Shown here piece by piece: positions 26,343-35,563 of a DNA stretch of 64,000 bases. The stretch covers positions 4,880,412-4,944,411 of the forward strand of contig LR594584.1 of the NCBI GenBank assembly GCA_901538445.1, read 5' to 3'. The translations under genes and the position numbers were made by a program. Position 1 is the stretch's first letter. The number at the start of each line of letters is the position of its first letter. The notes under the pieces were generated by a model that had not been told where the DNA came from, searched no databases, and saw nothing but the letters and a program-made list of their open reading frames with translations. Source of the stretch: Gemmataceae bacterium (lineage in GTDB: Bacteria > Planctomycetota > Planctomycetia > Gemmatales > Gemmataceae).

Positions 26343-29303
26343 ATGTCCGAGACGAAAACGCCGTACCCGCCGAGCCCGCCCGACGTCCCCGAGGGGCTGT
26401 CCGACTACGCCGACTCGTTCGCCCGGCAGCAGAACCGGGTCCTCACCGGCCTGTTCGTCTTCCTCATCTTCTACTTCGCCAGCACCGCCCTGTTCGTCAT
26501 GCTCGGCGCGTGGTGCGCCGCCACCCTCGGCGGCAAGTACGACGCGCTCAAGGTCGCCGGGCTGGTCCTCAGCGTCACGTTCGTCCTGTTCCTCGTCAAG
26601 GGTTTCTTCAAGCGGCCGGCGGTGAACCGCGACGCCTACGTCGAGGTGACCGACGACGACCACCCGGTGCTGTTCGACTTCCTCCACCAACTGTGCGACG
26701 AGCTCGGCGCGCCGTTCCCGCACCGCGTGTACCTGTGCCCCGACGTGATCGCCGAGTACACGGTCAGCACGTCGCTCCTGAACCTCGTCCTCGAGCCGCG
26801 GCGGGAGCTGCTCGTCGGCGTGGGGCTGGTGAACTGCACGAACCTGAGCGAGTTCAAGGCGGTCCTCGCCCACGAGTTCGGTCAGTTCTGCCACCTGGGC
26901 CGGTCCAAGAGCTACTGCGCCGTGGTGCAGCACATCGTGTTCGACCTGATCGAGGGCGAGGACGCGATCGACCGGCTCCTGCGGCGGCTCCGGCGCGACC
27001 CGGCCGACCGCGGGCCGGGGCTCAAGGCGGTGACGTGGCCGGTCGTGTACCCGGTGAGCTGGGTGCTCGACGCGGGCCACGCGGTGCTGTGGCTGGTGCT
27101 CAAGGCGGTCGCGCTGCCGGGCCGCGGGATGGTGTGGGAGCAGGAGTTCCACGCCGACCTCGTGGCCGTCAGCGCCGCCGGGAGCGACGCGCTGACGCAC
27201 GCCCTGCTCCGCGCCCGGTTCGGGACGCGGACGTTCAACGCCGCGCTCGACGAGCTGGCGAAGCTCGCCGAGGACCGCGGGGTGTACACGAACGACCTCT
27301 ACCTGCACCAGGACCGGGCCGCGGCCCTCGTGCGGTGGCGGGAGGGCCGGCCGGACCTGGGCCTGCCCCCGGTGCTGACCGAGCCCGGGGCCGGCGAGGC
27401 GGTCCGGGTGTTCGACGGGGGCGACGACGCCGAGGACGAGCACACCCCCCCGATGTGGCGGGGGCACCCGGCCAACTCGTTCCGCGAGGAGAACGCGAAG
27501 GAGCACTTCGTCCCCGCGGTCACCGACCACCGGTCCCCGTGGCTCCTGTTCGACCACCCGGCCGACCTGAAGGAGCGGATGGCCTACGAGTTCTACCGGG
27601 CCGCGTACCAGATCCGCCGGACCACCGAGCTGACCCCGGCCGCCGAGGTCCAGGCACTCATCGACGCCGAGTACCCGGACGCCGCTCCGCCGCCGGACTC
27701 CGCGAGCCGCATCCTAGAGTCGGGCGAGTTGCCCATCCCGGTCGCGGCCGAGTCGATCAACCTGGTCCCCCTCGAGGAGCAACTCCCGGTCGTGACGGCC
27801 CCCCAGCCGACGCCGGCCCGCCCGGCCGCCCCACAGCCGACGCCCGCCGACCCCGTGGCCCCGCCGGTCGCAGCGGACGAACTCCGGGGCGAGACGGTGA
27901 TCGACGAGGTCATCCGCGTCATCGACGCCGGGGTGCCGCCCCCCGGGCCGGTGGGCGAACTCCCGGCTCCCGCTGCGCTGGCGGCCCCGATCGCCCCCCC
28001 GCCCGCCGAACACGCGCCGCCGGCCGAGGTCGTCGAAGCGGACGACGTGGTCGCGTTCGCCGAGGCGGTTCCGGTCGAGGCCGCGCCGCCCGTGGCGCTG
28101 CCGGCATCGGGCGTGGTGCCCGGGTCGCTGCTGGAGCGTGCCCCCACGGCGGCGGAGCCGAGCGCCAGCGTCGGCGCTGCCGAGCCGGATGCCGGCGTCC
28201 GGGTCGGCAGCGACTCGTCGCTGGAACGGCTCCTCGGGGCCGCCGTTCTCATGGAACTCCCGGTGGCCGCCGGGTTGCCCGACACCCTCGCCGAGGGCTC
28301 GGGGCTCCGCTCGCTCACCGACGACAGCAGCTTCAGCATCTCGGACCCGGAGCCCCCCGTCGCGGAGCGCGTCCCCGCCGCGGCCGCGGTCGAGCCGCCC
28401 GCGCTGGTCCACGAAGCCCACACCGCCCCCCAGAAGCCGCTCCCGGTCGCGGCCGGGGAGCACGACACGGCGGCCGCTCTCGCGGCGGACACGCTGCCCG
28501 TTGCGGCGGGCGCTCCCGTCGGGGGGCCAGCCGCTGATCCGCCCCTCCCGGCACCGCGACCGGTCGGGTCGGCGCTGATCCTCATCGCAGAAACCGTGCG
28601 GGAGCCGTTCGTGTACCCGGCCACGCCAGAGTCGGTCGCCGGGGCGCTCCCGGACTCCCCCCATGCTGAGGTGGTCGCCGTGCACGAGGCCGAGCCCGAG
28701 CCCGCGCCGGTTGAGGTGCCGGTGGCCCACCCCACGGTCGCGTTCGGGTCGTCCCCGGTCGCGAAGCCGGCCGATCGAGCCGACGACGAGTCGGACGCGT
28801 TCCTGATCGCCGGGGCGGCGGACGTGCCACCGGCCGCGGGGCGGCCGCTCGGGGGCGGCGACCAGGACGGTTCGAGCGGCGGGTCGGGGGTGGCGGTGGG
28901 CCGGAGCGAGGCGGCGAACGCCCCCCCGCCGCTGACCCCCGAGGAAGAAGAGTCGATCTACACGCTCGACCCCCGCGGGCCGGGCGGGTCGTCGCTGCTC
29001 GGCGGGTCGAAGCCGTCGTCCGCGCCGCTGGTCAAGATCGGCGTCGGCAACCTGGCCGCGACCGGGGGCTCGGCCGCCGGGACGCCGTCGCCGCGGCCCG
29101 CGTTCGGGTCGGCCCCGGCCGAGAGGGCCGGGGCGGTCGAAGCGGCCCCGAGCCCGGCCCTGGTGGCGGCCCCGGTTCCGCCGCCGGCGCTGGTGGCGGC
29201 GAGCGTGTTCGAGACGCTGGTCCCCGCCGCGGGCCGCCGCCCGGCGGTCCGCATCACGTTCGTGAAGCCGGGCGAGAAGTCCCCGATCGGAACGGGTCGG
29301 TAG
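26343..29303 (+). CDS. M48-like membrane protein with altered zinc motif and long Pro/Ala tail
   Basis: A 986-residue protein. Two N-terminal helices (VLTGLFVFLIFYFASTALFV and VAGLVLSVTFVLFLVKGFF) precede an M48-type peptidase region with LVGVGLVNCTNLSEFKAVLA and then HEFGQFCH. The family motif is HExxH, but here the second zinc histidine is glutamine (H177, E178, Q181). The downstream segment EQEFHADLVAVSAAG (about 266-280) is kept. This makes normal metallopeptidase activity doubtful. From about residue 440 to 960 the sequence is Pro/Ala/Val-rich low complexity, probably a disordered spacer. The start MSETK at 26343 has only a weak ribosome site. Confidence 0.7.
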   Translation: MSETKTPYPPSPPDVPEGLSDYADSFARQQNRVLTGLFVFLIFYFASTALFVMLGAWCAATLGGKYDALKVAGLVLSVTFVLFLVKGFFKRPAVNRDAYVEVTDDDHPVLFDFLHQLCDELGAPFPHRVYLCPDVIAEYTVSTSLLNLVLEPRRELLVGVGLVNCTNLSEFKAVLAHEFGQFCHLGRSKSYCAVVQHIVFDLIEGEDAIDRLLRRLRRDPADRGPGLKAVTWPVVYPVSWVLDAGHAVLWLVLKAVALPGRGMVWEQEFHADLVAVSAAGSDALTHALLRARFGTRTFNAALDELAKLAEDRGVYTNDLYLHQDRAAALVRWREGRPDLGLPPVLTEPGAGEAVRVFDGGDDAEDEHTPPMWRGHPANSFREENAKEHFVPAVTDHRSPWLLFDHPADLKERMAYEFYRAAYQIRRTTELTPAAEVQALIDAEYPDAAPPPDSASRILESGELPIPVAAESINLVPLEEQLPVVTAPQPTPARPAAPQPTPADPVAPPVAADELRGETVIDEVIRVIDAGVPPPGPVGELPAPAALAAPIAPPPAEHAPPAEVVEADDVVAFAEAVPVEAAPPVALPASGVVPGSLLERAPTAAEPSASVGAAEPDAGVRVGSDSSLERLLGAAVLMELPVAAGLPDTLAEGSGLRSLTDDSSFSISDPEPPVAERVPAAAAVEPPALVHEAHTAPQKPLPVAAGEHDTAAALAADTLPVAAGAPVGGPAADPPLPAPRPVGSALILIAETVREPFVYPATPESVAGALPDSPHAEVVAVHEAEPEPAPVEVPVAHPTVAFGSSPVAKPADRADDESDAFLIAGAADVPPAAGRPLGGGDQDGSSGGSGVAVGRSEAANAPPPLTPEEEESIYTLDPRGPGGSSLLGGSKPSSAPLVKIGVGNLAATGGSAAGTPSPRPAFGSAPAERAGAVEAAPSPALVAAPVPPPALVAASVFETLVPAAGRRPAVRITFVKPGEKSPIGTGR

Positions 29304-29352
29304 GTTCGCGTTTCGAAACCACCGCTCAACGTTTGACGCTCGCCCCGCCGCC

Positions 29353-30288
29353 TCACAGCGCCCGCTCGAAGATCGGGAACCGGCCCTGCTCCTTGAAGTA
29401 CCGGCTGTAGAAGAGGACGAGGTACTTCACGTCGGACGGGCACTGCGCCGCGAAGGCGTCCACCGACCCGTCGGTCATCTCCTCGCTCAGCGCCGACAGC
29501 AGCGTCAGCGCCGCCGGGGCCGCCCGCTCCGGTTCCAGCGCGACGAAGCTGAACAGGCCGTTCACCCGCTTCGTGTTCAGCCCCTCGGTGCCGAACGCAC
29601 CCAGCCGGAAGCACGGGGCGAGCGGGTCCACCTTCCGCACGTCGGCGTAGTCGCGGCGGTCCAGTCCCAGCCCGACCGCGTAGGGGAGCCCGGTGCCCCG
29701 CGCCCGCAGCACCCGCACGGCGCTGGCCGGGAAGTGCGGGTTCTCGAAGAAGTACGCTTCGAGCTCCTCCTCCGGCAGGCGGAGGACGCCCCGGCCCGCC
29801 CGCGCCAGCGCCGGGACGTCCTCGGGGAGCAGCGGCTCGACCGGGACCGACTTGTCGAGGAGCGTCGGCATGTCGCCGATCGCGCTCCAGTAGTTGATCA
29901 CGTCGCGGGCGTGCGCGAACCCGTGGTCGGCGAAGAACCGCAGTACCGGCTCCCAGTCGCGGCGGTACGCAGCGAACAGCTTCGCGAGCCCGCGGGCCTT
30001 CGCCGCTCGCACCGCGGCGTCGAGCAGCGCAGGCGCGGCCGCCTCCGCACCGGGCACGCACCACGGGAAGCTGACCCGGCCCTGCCCGGGCTCGAGCACG
30101 CAGTACCCGACGACCCGGCCGCCGTCCTCGGCGTAGAACCGCGTGGCCGGGTCGAACGCGGGCGCGGCGGTCCGCTTGCGGACGTCGGCGGCGGCCGCGG
30201 GCTTGAACCCGGGCAGCGCCGCGGCGGCGGCGTTGAAGACCGCGGCCTGCGCGGCCTCGTCGTCGGGCTGGAAGGTGCGAATGTTCAC
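29353..30288 (-). CDS. GNAT-family N-acetyltransferase-like protein
   Basis: A 311-residue protein with at least one GNAT fold. MNIRTFQPDDEAAQAAVFNA opens it, and TRFYAEDGGRVVGYCVLEPG, LLDAAVRAAKARGLAKLFAA and FFADHGFAHARDVINYW follow the GNAT order (strand 4, acetyl-CoA loop, final helix). The second half (about 150-311) could be a degenerate second GNAT copy: EEELEAYFFENPHFPASAVR, then LFSFVALEPERAAPAALTLL. The substrate is unknown. It is divergent from the glycosyltransferase gene, with a 161-bp GC-rich gap between. Confidence 0.72.
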   Translation of the reverse strand: MNIRTFQPDDEAAQAAVFNAAAAALPGFKPAAAADVRKRTAAPAFDPATRFYAEDGGRVVGYCVLEPGQGRVSFPWCVPGAEAAAPALLDAAVRAAKARGLAKLFAAYRRDWEPVLRFFADHGFAHARDVINYWSAIGDMPTLLDKSVPVEPLLPEDVPALARAGRGVLRLPEEELEAYFFENPHFPASAVRVLRARGTGLPYAVGLGLDRRDYADVRKVDPLAPCFRLGAFGTEGLNTKRVNGLFSFVALEPERAAPAALTLLSALSEEMTDGSVDAFAAQCPSDVKYLVLFYSRYFKEQGRFPIFERAL

Positions 30289-30449
30289 GGGCGGTCACGC
30301 GGCTGAGGAATGAGACACTGGTATCGTAACCGGTCCGCGGCACCGCGGCGAACGCGGTTCCGCGGCGGCCCCGCGCGACGGGGCACGTTGGGGTTGCCCC
30401 GGCGGCGCGCCAGGCGGTAGCCTCTGTGCCGCGCCCAGAAGGAGGCCAC

Positions 30450-32033
30450 ATGACGCCCGCCACGGACGGCCCGCAGCTCTCGAACCGCTTGTTACCCGTC
30501 GGATCGCAAACCGTCGTCGTCGCCGGGGACTCGTCTGCGGCGCCGTGGTCGTGGGTCGCGTCGCGGTTGCTCCTCGTCGCGCTCGTCGCACTCGGGACCG
30601 GCCTGCGGGTGGTGCCGCTGGCCCAGAACCGGGACCTGTGGATCGACGAGGCGATGCTCGCGCTGAACCTGGTCGAGCGGACGCCGGCCGGGTTGCTAGA
30701 ACCGCTGGCGTGGAACCAGGGCGCGCCGGCCGGGTTTCTGCTCGCCACGAAGGCCACCATCTCTGCCGCTGGCGCGTCGGAGTGGGGGCTGCGGCTGCTC
30801 CCGTTCGTTGCGTCGGTGCTGGGCGTGGCCGGGTTCGCGTGGGTGTCCCGGCGGGCGCTCGCGCCGCCGGCCGCCACGCTGGCCCTCGCCCTCTTCGCGG
30901 TGAACCCGGTGCTCACCAGCTACGCGGCCGAGTGCAAGCAGTACGCGGTGGACGCGGCGGCCGCCGTGGGTCTGCTCGGCGTCTCGCTGGGGCTCCTGCG
31001 CGGCACCTCCGGCGGGTGGCGGTACGCGGTCCTCGCGGCGTGCGGCGCGGCGGCCGTGTGGTTCTCGCACCCGGCCGCGTTCGTCCTCGGCGGCATCGGG
31101 ACGGCCCTGCTCGCCGACGCCGCGCTCGCAAGGGACCGGCGGCGGCTCCTGGCGGCCGCGGCGACCGTGGGGTGCTGGCTCGCGAGTTTCGCTGCGTGCT
31201 ACGCGCTCACGCTGAGGCACCTCGGCACCAGCCGCTACCTGCTCGACTACTGGGCCGGGCACTTTCTTCCGGTGCCGCCGACCGGCCCCGGCGACGCCGT
31301 GTGGCTCGTCGACCACGCCGTCGACTTCTTCGTTTACCCCGGCGGCCTGGGCGGGTCCGAGTTCGCCCTCGGCGGCCTCGCGGCGCTCCTCGGCCTCGTG
31401 GGCGTCGTGGAGTTGTGGCGGCGGCGGTGGCCGCTGGCGGTCGCGCTGGTGCTCCCGGCGGCGCTGGCCCTCGCGGCGTCCGGGGCGCAGAAGTACCCGT
31501 TCGCGGGCCGGCTGCTGCTGTTCCTCGTCCCGCTCGCGCTGCTCGCCGTCGCGGAGGGGGCGTGCCGCGTGGCCGCGTGCCTGCGGGCCGTTCACCCGGC
31601 CGCGGGGCCGCTCCTCGTCGGGGTCCTCGTGCTGGGCTCCGCGCTCGAAGTGGCGCAGTCGTTCAAGCGCCCGGCGCGGCACGAGCAGATCACCGAGGTG
31701 CTGGGCGAGCTGCGCGCCCGGCTCCGCACCGGGGACCGCGTGTACCTGTACTACGGGGGCGTGCCGGCGTTCACGTTCTACACCCGCGACAACCCGCTCC
31801 CGGTGCCCGTGACGTTCGGAGCGGAGTCGCGGGCCGACCGCGCCGCGTACCGCGACGAACTCCGCCGGTTCGCCGGCGAGCCACGGGTGTGGCTCGTGTT
31901 CGCGCACCGGTACCGGGACGAGGAGTCGCTCCTGCGTGCGCACGCCGAGGCGCTCGGGGAGTGCCGGGACGAGGTGCGGCGGCCCGGCGCGGCCGCGTAC
32001 CTGTACGACTTCCGGGCGGCCCGGGAACGTTAG
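30450..32033 (+). CDS. Membrane glycosyltransferase, GT39/PMT-like
   Basis: A 527-residue polytopic protein. The first external loop contains RDLWIDEAMLALNLVERTP, the acidic D-E site of the C-type (GT39/ArnT/PMT) glycosyltransferases that use a polyprenyl-linked sugar. About ten hydrophobic helices follow (for example LRLLPFVASVLGVAGFAWVS), with the helix-loop motif NPVLTSYAAECKQYAVDAAA also typical. The C-terminus is a soluble domain (AYRDELRRFAGEPRVWLVFA). The acceptor is unknown; a cell-envelope glycan or lipid is likely. AAGGAGG lies six bases before ATG 30450. Confidence 0.78.
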   Translation: MTPATDGPQLSNRLLPVGSQTVVVAGDSSAAPWSWVASRLLLVALVALGTGLRVVPLAQNRDLWIDEAMLALNLVERTPAGLLEPLAWNQGAPAGFLLATKATISAAGASEWGLRLLPFVASVLGVAGFAWVSRRALAPPAATLALALFAVNPVLTSYAAECKQYAVDAAAAVGLLGVSLGLLRGTSGGWRYAVLAACGAAAVWFSHPAAFVLGGIGTALLADAALARDRRRLLAAAATVGCWLASFAACYALTLRHLGTSRYLLDYWAGHFLPVPPTGPGDAVWLVDHAVDFFVYPGGLGGSEFALGGLAALLGLVGVVELWRRRWPLAVALVLPAALALAASGAQKYPFAGRLLLFLVPLALLAVAEGACRVAACLRAVHPAAGPLLVGVLVLGSALEVAQSFKRPARHEQITEVLGELRARLRTGDRVYLYYGGVPAFTFYTRDNPLPVPVTFGAESRADRAAYRDELRRFAGEPRVWLVFAHRYRDEESLLRAHAEALGECRDEVRRPGAAAYLYDFRAARER

Positions 32034-32152
32034 TCCGGCTGTGCGACGTGTGCGGCGCACCGGCCGGGCGAACCGGTCCGACCCCGCTTGAACCGTGCCC
32101 GGGGGCCGGGTATGGTCAAGTGTGGCGGTCGGGCTCCCCGGAGGCGGTGACC

Positions 32153-32893
32153 ATGCGCGAACATCGGATGCACAGGCGAGGGTTCCTCGGGGCCGTTGCC
32201 CTCTCGGCCGTCGGCGGCCCGCTGGCGCTCGCCCAGAACGCCGCCGAGAGGAAGATCGACCCGATCAACCTCCCGCTCGACAAGTCCGACGTGTGGACCC
32301 TGCACTTCCGGTACAAGGTGCCCCGGATCGCCACGCTCGACACCCTCGATGCGACCGGCAAGAAGGTCAAGAAGACCATCTGGTACATGTGGTACCAGGT
32401 GTACAACATGAGCGGGGAGCCGCAGACGTTCCTCCCCGAGTTCGAACTGGTCACGAAGGACCTGAACACGGCGCACCTCGACCAGCCCGAGCCGTACCTG
32501 CTGGAGCAGCTCAAGAAGATCGAGGACCCGACCGGCATCCTCGGGTTCCAGTCCACGATCACGATCTCGAAGCGGCCGATCCCGCCGAGCAAGCCCGACG
32601 CGATCCCGCGGGTCGTGTCCGGCGTCGCGATCTGGACCGACATCTTCGAGAAGGCCCCGAACACGAACAAGTTCAGCGTCTACGTCCTCGGCCTCTCGAA
32701 CGGCTTGGCCGTCGAGGAGACGCCGACCGGCGAGAAGCTCATCAAGCGGAAGACGCTCCAGATCAACTTCGTGCGCCCGGCCGACGACCTGAAGCCGCAA
32801 CTCGCCGACTTTGCGGCCGACGAGGGGAACGGCCCGGCCGAGCGGTGGATCTACCGCACCGTGTCGAGCGTGAAGCCCAAGGCCCCGCAATGA
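32153..32893 (+). CDS. Exported hypothetical protein with Tat-like leader
   Basis: A 246-residue secreted protein. The N-terminus MHRRGFLGAVALSAVGGPLA is a twin-arginine-type leader, probably cleaved after LAQ. The mature part (WTLHFRYKVPRIATLDTLDA; IWYMWYQVYNMSGEPQTFLP; LQINFVRPADDLK) looks like a single beta-rich domain and recurs in planctomycete genomes without a known role. GGAGG lies seven bases before ATG 32153. No enzyme motif is visible. It follows the glycosyltransferase by 119 bp. Confidence 0.7.
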   Translation: MREHRMHRRGFLGAVALSAVGGPLALAQNAAERKIDPINLPLDKSDVWTLHFRYKVPRIATLDTLDATGKKVKKTIWYMWYQVYNMSGEPQTFLPEFELVTKDLNTAHLDQPEPYLLEQLKKIEDPTGILGFQSTITISKRPIPPSKPDAIPRVVSGVAIWTDIFEKAPNTNKFSVYVLGLSNGLAVEETPTGEKLIKRKTLQINFVRPADDLKPQLADFAADEGNGPAERWIYRTVSSVKPKAPQ

Positions 32894-32955
32894 AGGTGTG
32901 AGCCGCAGTGCGTTTGCCCGCGGCGGCGAATCCTCGGCCGGCTACTCCGCCGGTG

Positions 32956-34131
32956 CTACTGAACCCGGTTTCCCACGATCACCGCCTGCTCGCCTGCCAC
33001 GCGGGTCAGAATCACCACCCGGTGTTCTGACCCGCTCAGCTTGAGCCTCCGCGTGACCTCGTCCGCGTCCAACATCGACCCGCGCTTTACCATCGTCACC
33101 CGCCCGACGCCGTGTTCCCGCAAGTAGTCGCGGAGCTGCCCGGCGTGGAACCGGTCGCTGTGCTCGACGCGGTACGCGGTCACGAACGGCGAGCGCACCA
33201 CCTCGGGGCCGGTGAGCGTCGCGACCTGCCAGTCGAACGGCGACAGGTCGAGTTGCTCGGCAAGGACGCCCGTGAGCCCGGCGCGCACCACCGCCGGATC
33301 GGGGTCGTAGACGTACTCTCCGACCTCGGTCGGCGCGCCCGTCGGGGGCGGCTCACCGGCCGCGGAGAGTGTGGCACCTGCGGGGAGCACGGTCGCCCGC
33401 CACGCCGCCGAGCGGAGCGGCCCGAGCCACAGCACGCACTCCTTCATCTCGCCCCCGACCGAAAGGAATTCGGCCTCGGCGTCGAGAGCCGAAACGTCGC
33501 CGCGGTTCACCCCTGGGGCGATCTTCACGCCGATCGGGAAGCCCGTTGGGAACCGGCCGCGGAGCGCCGACAGCGACGGAGCGTACGCCTCCGGGTCGAG
33601 GTGCCGCTTGCCGTCGGAGCGGCGGTTGGGGTCGGCGAACGCGGCCCGCACGTCCGGGAGCGGAACGGTGAGCGCGTCGGCCTCGTGGACCGTGACGCGC
33701 TCGGCCACGCCCAGCACCGCCGCATTCGCCGCCGCCATTGCGGCGCGGAGCGGGTCGAGTTCGATCGCGTGAACGGTGAGCCCCGCGGCCGCGAACGCGA
33801 CGGTGTCGCCGCCGATTCCGCAGCACAAGTCGGCTACTGTCCCGAACGGCGCGAGCCGCGCGGCCCGGTACCGCGCCACCGCGTCGCCGGACGCCTGTTC
33901 GAGTGCCTCGCGGGTGAAGTACATGCGGTCGGCGGCCGCGAACTTCGCCTTCGCCCGCTGCCGCAGCAGCACCGTGTCGAGGGCGGCCTTCGCCAGCGCC
34001 GGCGGGGAGTGCTTCCGCAACTTCTCGAAGCACGCGAGGAACCCCGCCTCGGTCGGGCCGAGTGCGGCCGCGGCGAGGAGCACCCGCTGCCCGGCGGGCG
34101 TCAGCAACTCGCGAAACACTTCCAGGTCCAT
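32956..34131 (-). CDS. Class I SAM methyltransferase with THUMP-like C-terminal domain
   Basis: A 391-residue protein. An N-terminal helical section (LLTPAGQRVLLAAAALGPTE) is followed by a Rossmann methyltransferase with motif I VADLCCGIGGDTVAFAAAG, IELDPLRAAMAAANAAVLG and an ADPNRRSDGKR motif IV. The C-terminal section (LLSPFDWQVATLTG-like through TMVKRGSMLDADEVTRRLKL) matches the THUMP-like domain common in high-GC bacteria. An RNA-modifying role is plausible, but the target is unknown. It is divergent from the small basic protein gene. Confidence 0.8.
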   Translation of the reverse strand: MDLEVFRELLTPAGQRVLLAAAALGPTEAGFLACFEKLRKHSPPALAKAALDTVLLRQRAKAKFAAADRMYFTREALEQASGDAVARYRAARLAPFGTVADLCCGIGGDTVAFAAAGLTVHAIELDPLRAAMAAANAAVLGVAERVTVHEADALTVPLPDVRAAFADPNRRSDGKRHLDPEAYAPSLSALRGRFPTGFPIGVKIAPGVNRGDVSALDAEAEFLSVGGEMKECVLWLGPLRSAAWRATVLPAGATLSAAGEPPPTGAPTEVGEYVYDPDPAVVRAGLTGVLAEQLDLSPFDWQVATLTGPEVVRSPFVTAYRVEHSDRFHAGQLRDYLREHGVGRVTMVKRGSMLDADEVTRRLKLSGSEHRVVILTRVAGEQAVIVGNRVQ

Positions 34132-34216
34132 GTCGGCCGGTCCCCTCTCTCGACGTTCTTCGCGCAGGTTGCTAGTCTAAGACATTCCAGTACAGGCCAC
34201 GCACAGGAGAGGAATC

Positions 34217-34465
34217 ATGGGCAACCCCGCGATGGTGAAGCGGAAGAACTCGGAGAAGCGCCGGAAGCGGTACGAGCAGCGGCTCGGGCCGGGCGTGTAC
34301 CTGCCGAAGGACGAGCGGCTCGCGTTCAACGCCGCCGCCGAGAAGGCGATCGCCGCCGCGACCGCCGAGAAGGCCAAGTACGATGCGGACAAGAAGGCCG
34401 CCAAGGCCAAGAAGAAGGCCGAGGCCCCGGCCGCCGCGGCTCCCGCCGCCGAAGCCAAGAAGTGA
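34217..34465 (+). CDS. Small Lys/Ala-rich basic protein, 82 aa
   Basis: Starts MGNPAMVKRKNSEKRRKRYE, with AGGAGAGG upstream of ATG 34217. The first half is very basic. The second half is a Lys/Ala helix (KAKYDADKKAAKAKKKAEAP) ending in AAAAPAAEAKK. The tail resembles histone-H1-like DNA-binding tails of Planctomycetes and other bacteria, so nucleic-acid binding is possible, but the N-terminal part (GPGVYLPKDERLAFNA) is not an H1 feature I know. It converges on tsaD, with a palindromic repeat between. Confidence 0.6.
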   Translation: MGNPAMVKRKNSEKRRKRYEQRLGPGVYLPKDERLAFNAAAEKAIAAATAEKAKYDADKKAAKAKKKAEAPAAAAPAAEAKK

Positions 34466-34466
34466 G

Positions 34467-34549
34467 TTGGCGAGCGGGGGACGTGAGTCCCCCGGTTGTC
34501 ACCGTCAGTTCGTCAAACGCACCGGGGGACTCACGTCCCCCGCTCGCCG
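34467..34549. repeat. Palindromic repeat element, GGCGAGCG family (copy 2)
   Basis: An 83-bp inverted repeat. The left arm TTGGCGAGCGGGGGACGTGA continues GTCCCCCGG, and the right arm at 34522-34549 is its complement. The arms are also internally palindromic. The unpaired centre is about 25 bases. It fills the gap between the convergent basic-protein gene and tsaD, so it may terminate both. Confidence 0.9.
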
Positions 34550-35563
34550 TTAGATCCAGTTCGGTTCCGCGTCGAGGTCGGCCGGCGCGAACTCCCCGCG
34601 CGTCCACTTCTCGACCGCCAGCGCCGCCATCGCCGCGTTGTCCGTGCAGAGCGCCAGCGGGGGGATGAACAGCTCCGCCCGCTCCTTCGCGCACATCGCC
34701 TCCAGCGACGCCCGCAGCGGCTTGTTCGCGGAGACGCCGCCGCCGACCGCGAGCCGCTTCAGACCGGTCTTCCGCAGCGCCTGCTTGCACTTGATCGTGA
34801 GCACGTCCACCGCCGCGGCCTGGAAGCTCGCCGCAAGGTTCGCCCGCTTGGTGCCGGGCTCGGGCGGCTTCGCGCGTGCCACGTCCTGTCCGTGGCAGGC
34901 GTACATCACCGCTGTCTTGAGCCCGCTGAAGCTAAACTCCAGCCGGCCGTCGTCGGCGAACGGCCGCGGCAGCGAGTACGCTTTCGGGTCGCCGCCCGCC
35001 GCCTCGCGCTCGACCGCCGGGCCGCCCGGGAACCCCAGCCCGAGGATCGCGGCGACCTTGTCGAACGCCTCGCCGGCCGCGTCGTCTCGCGTGCCGCCGA
35101 GCAGCGTCATCGACAGCGGGCCGTCGCACCTGAACAGCGCCGTGTGGCCGCCGCTGACGACGAGCCCCACGCACGGGAAGATGTCGCGGCCCGCGGCGAG
35201 CCGGCAGGCGTAGATGTGGCTCTGGACGTGGTTCACGGCGATGAGGGGTACGCTGAGGCCGAGCGCGAGCACCTTCGCGGCCGACACGCCGATGAGCAAC
35301 GCGCCCACCAACCCCGGCGTGTTGTGGACCGCGACGCACCCGATGTCGGCGAGCGTGACGCCGGCCTTCACGAGCGCCTCGTCGATCACCGGCAGCAGGT
35401 TCCGCAGGTGCGCGCGTGACGCGATCTCGGGGACGACGCCGCCGAACTTCGCGTGCAGGTCGGTCTGCGACGCGACGACGCTCGACAGCACGGTGAGTTC
35501 GTCGGTGAACACGGCCGCGGCCGTCTCGTCGCAGCTCGTCTCAAGGGCCAAGAAGTGTGTCAT
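34550..35563 (-). CDS. tsaD: tRNA N6-threonylcarbamoyladenosine synthase subunit TsaD
   Basis: A 337-residue TsaD/Kae1/YgjD protein, which with TsaB/E transfers the threonylcarbamoyl group to A37 of ANN-decoding tRNAs. LALETSCDETAAAVF opens it. The metal-binding NHVQSHIYA, the nucleotide loop SGGHTALF, GEAFDKVAAILGLGFPGGPA and CTDNAAMAALA near the end are present. Length is normal. ATG 35563 overlaps the stop of the leucine-rich-repeat gene by four bases (ATGA), so tsaD is the last gene of a coupled four-gene operon. Such an arrangement is odd for a near-essential gene. Confidence 0.95.
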   Translation of the reverse strand: MTHFLALETSCDETAAAVFTDELTVLSSVVASQTDLHAKFGGVVPEIASRAHLRNLLPVIDEALVKAGVTLADIGCVAVHNTPGLVGALLIGVSAAKVLALGLSVPLIAVNHVQSHIYACRLAAGRDIFPCVGLVVSGGHTALFRCDGPLSMTLLGGTRDDAAGEAFDKVAAILGLGFPGGPAVEREAAGGDPKAYSLPRPFADDGRLEFSFSGLKTAVMYACHGQDVARAKPPEPGTKRANLAASFQAAAVDVLTIKCKQALRKTGLKRLAVGGGVSANKPLRASLEAMCAKERAELFIPPLALCTDNAAMAALAVEKWTRGEFAPADLDAEPNWI

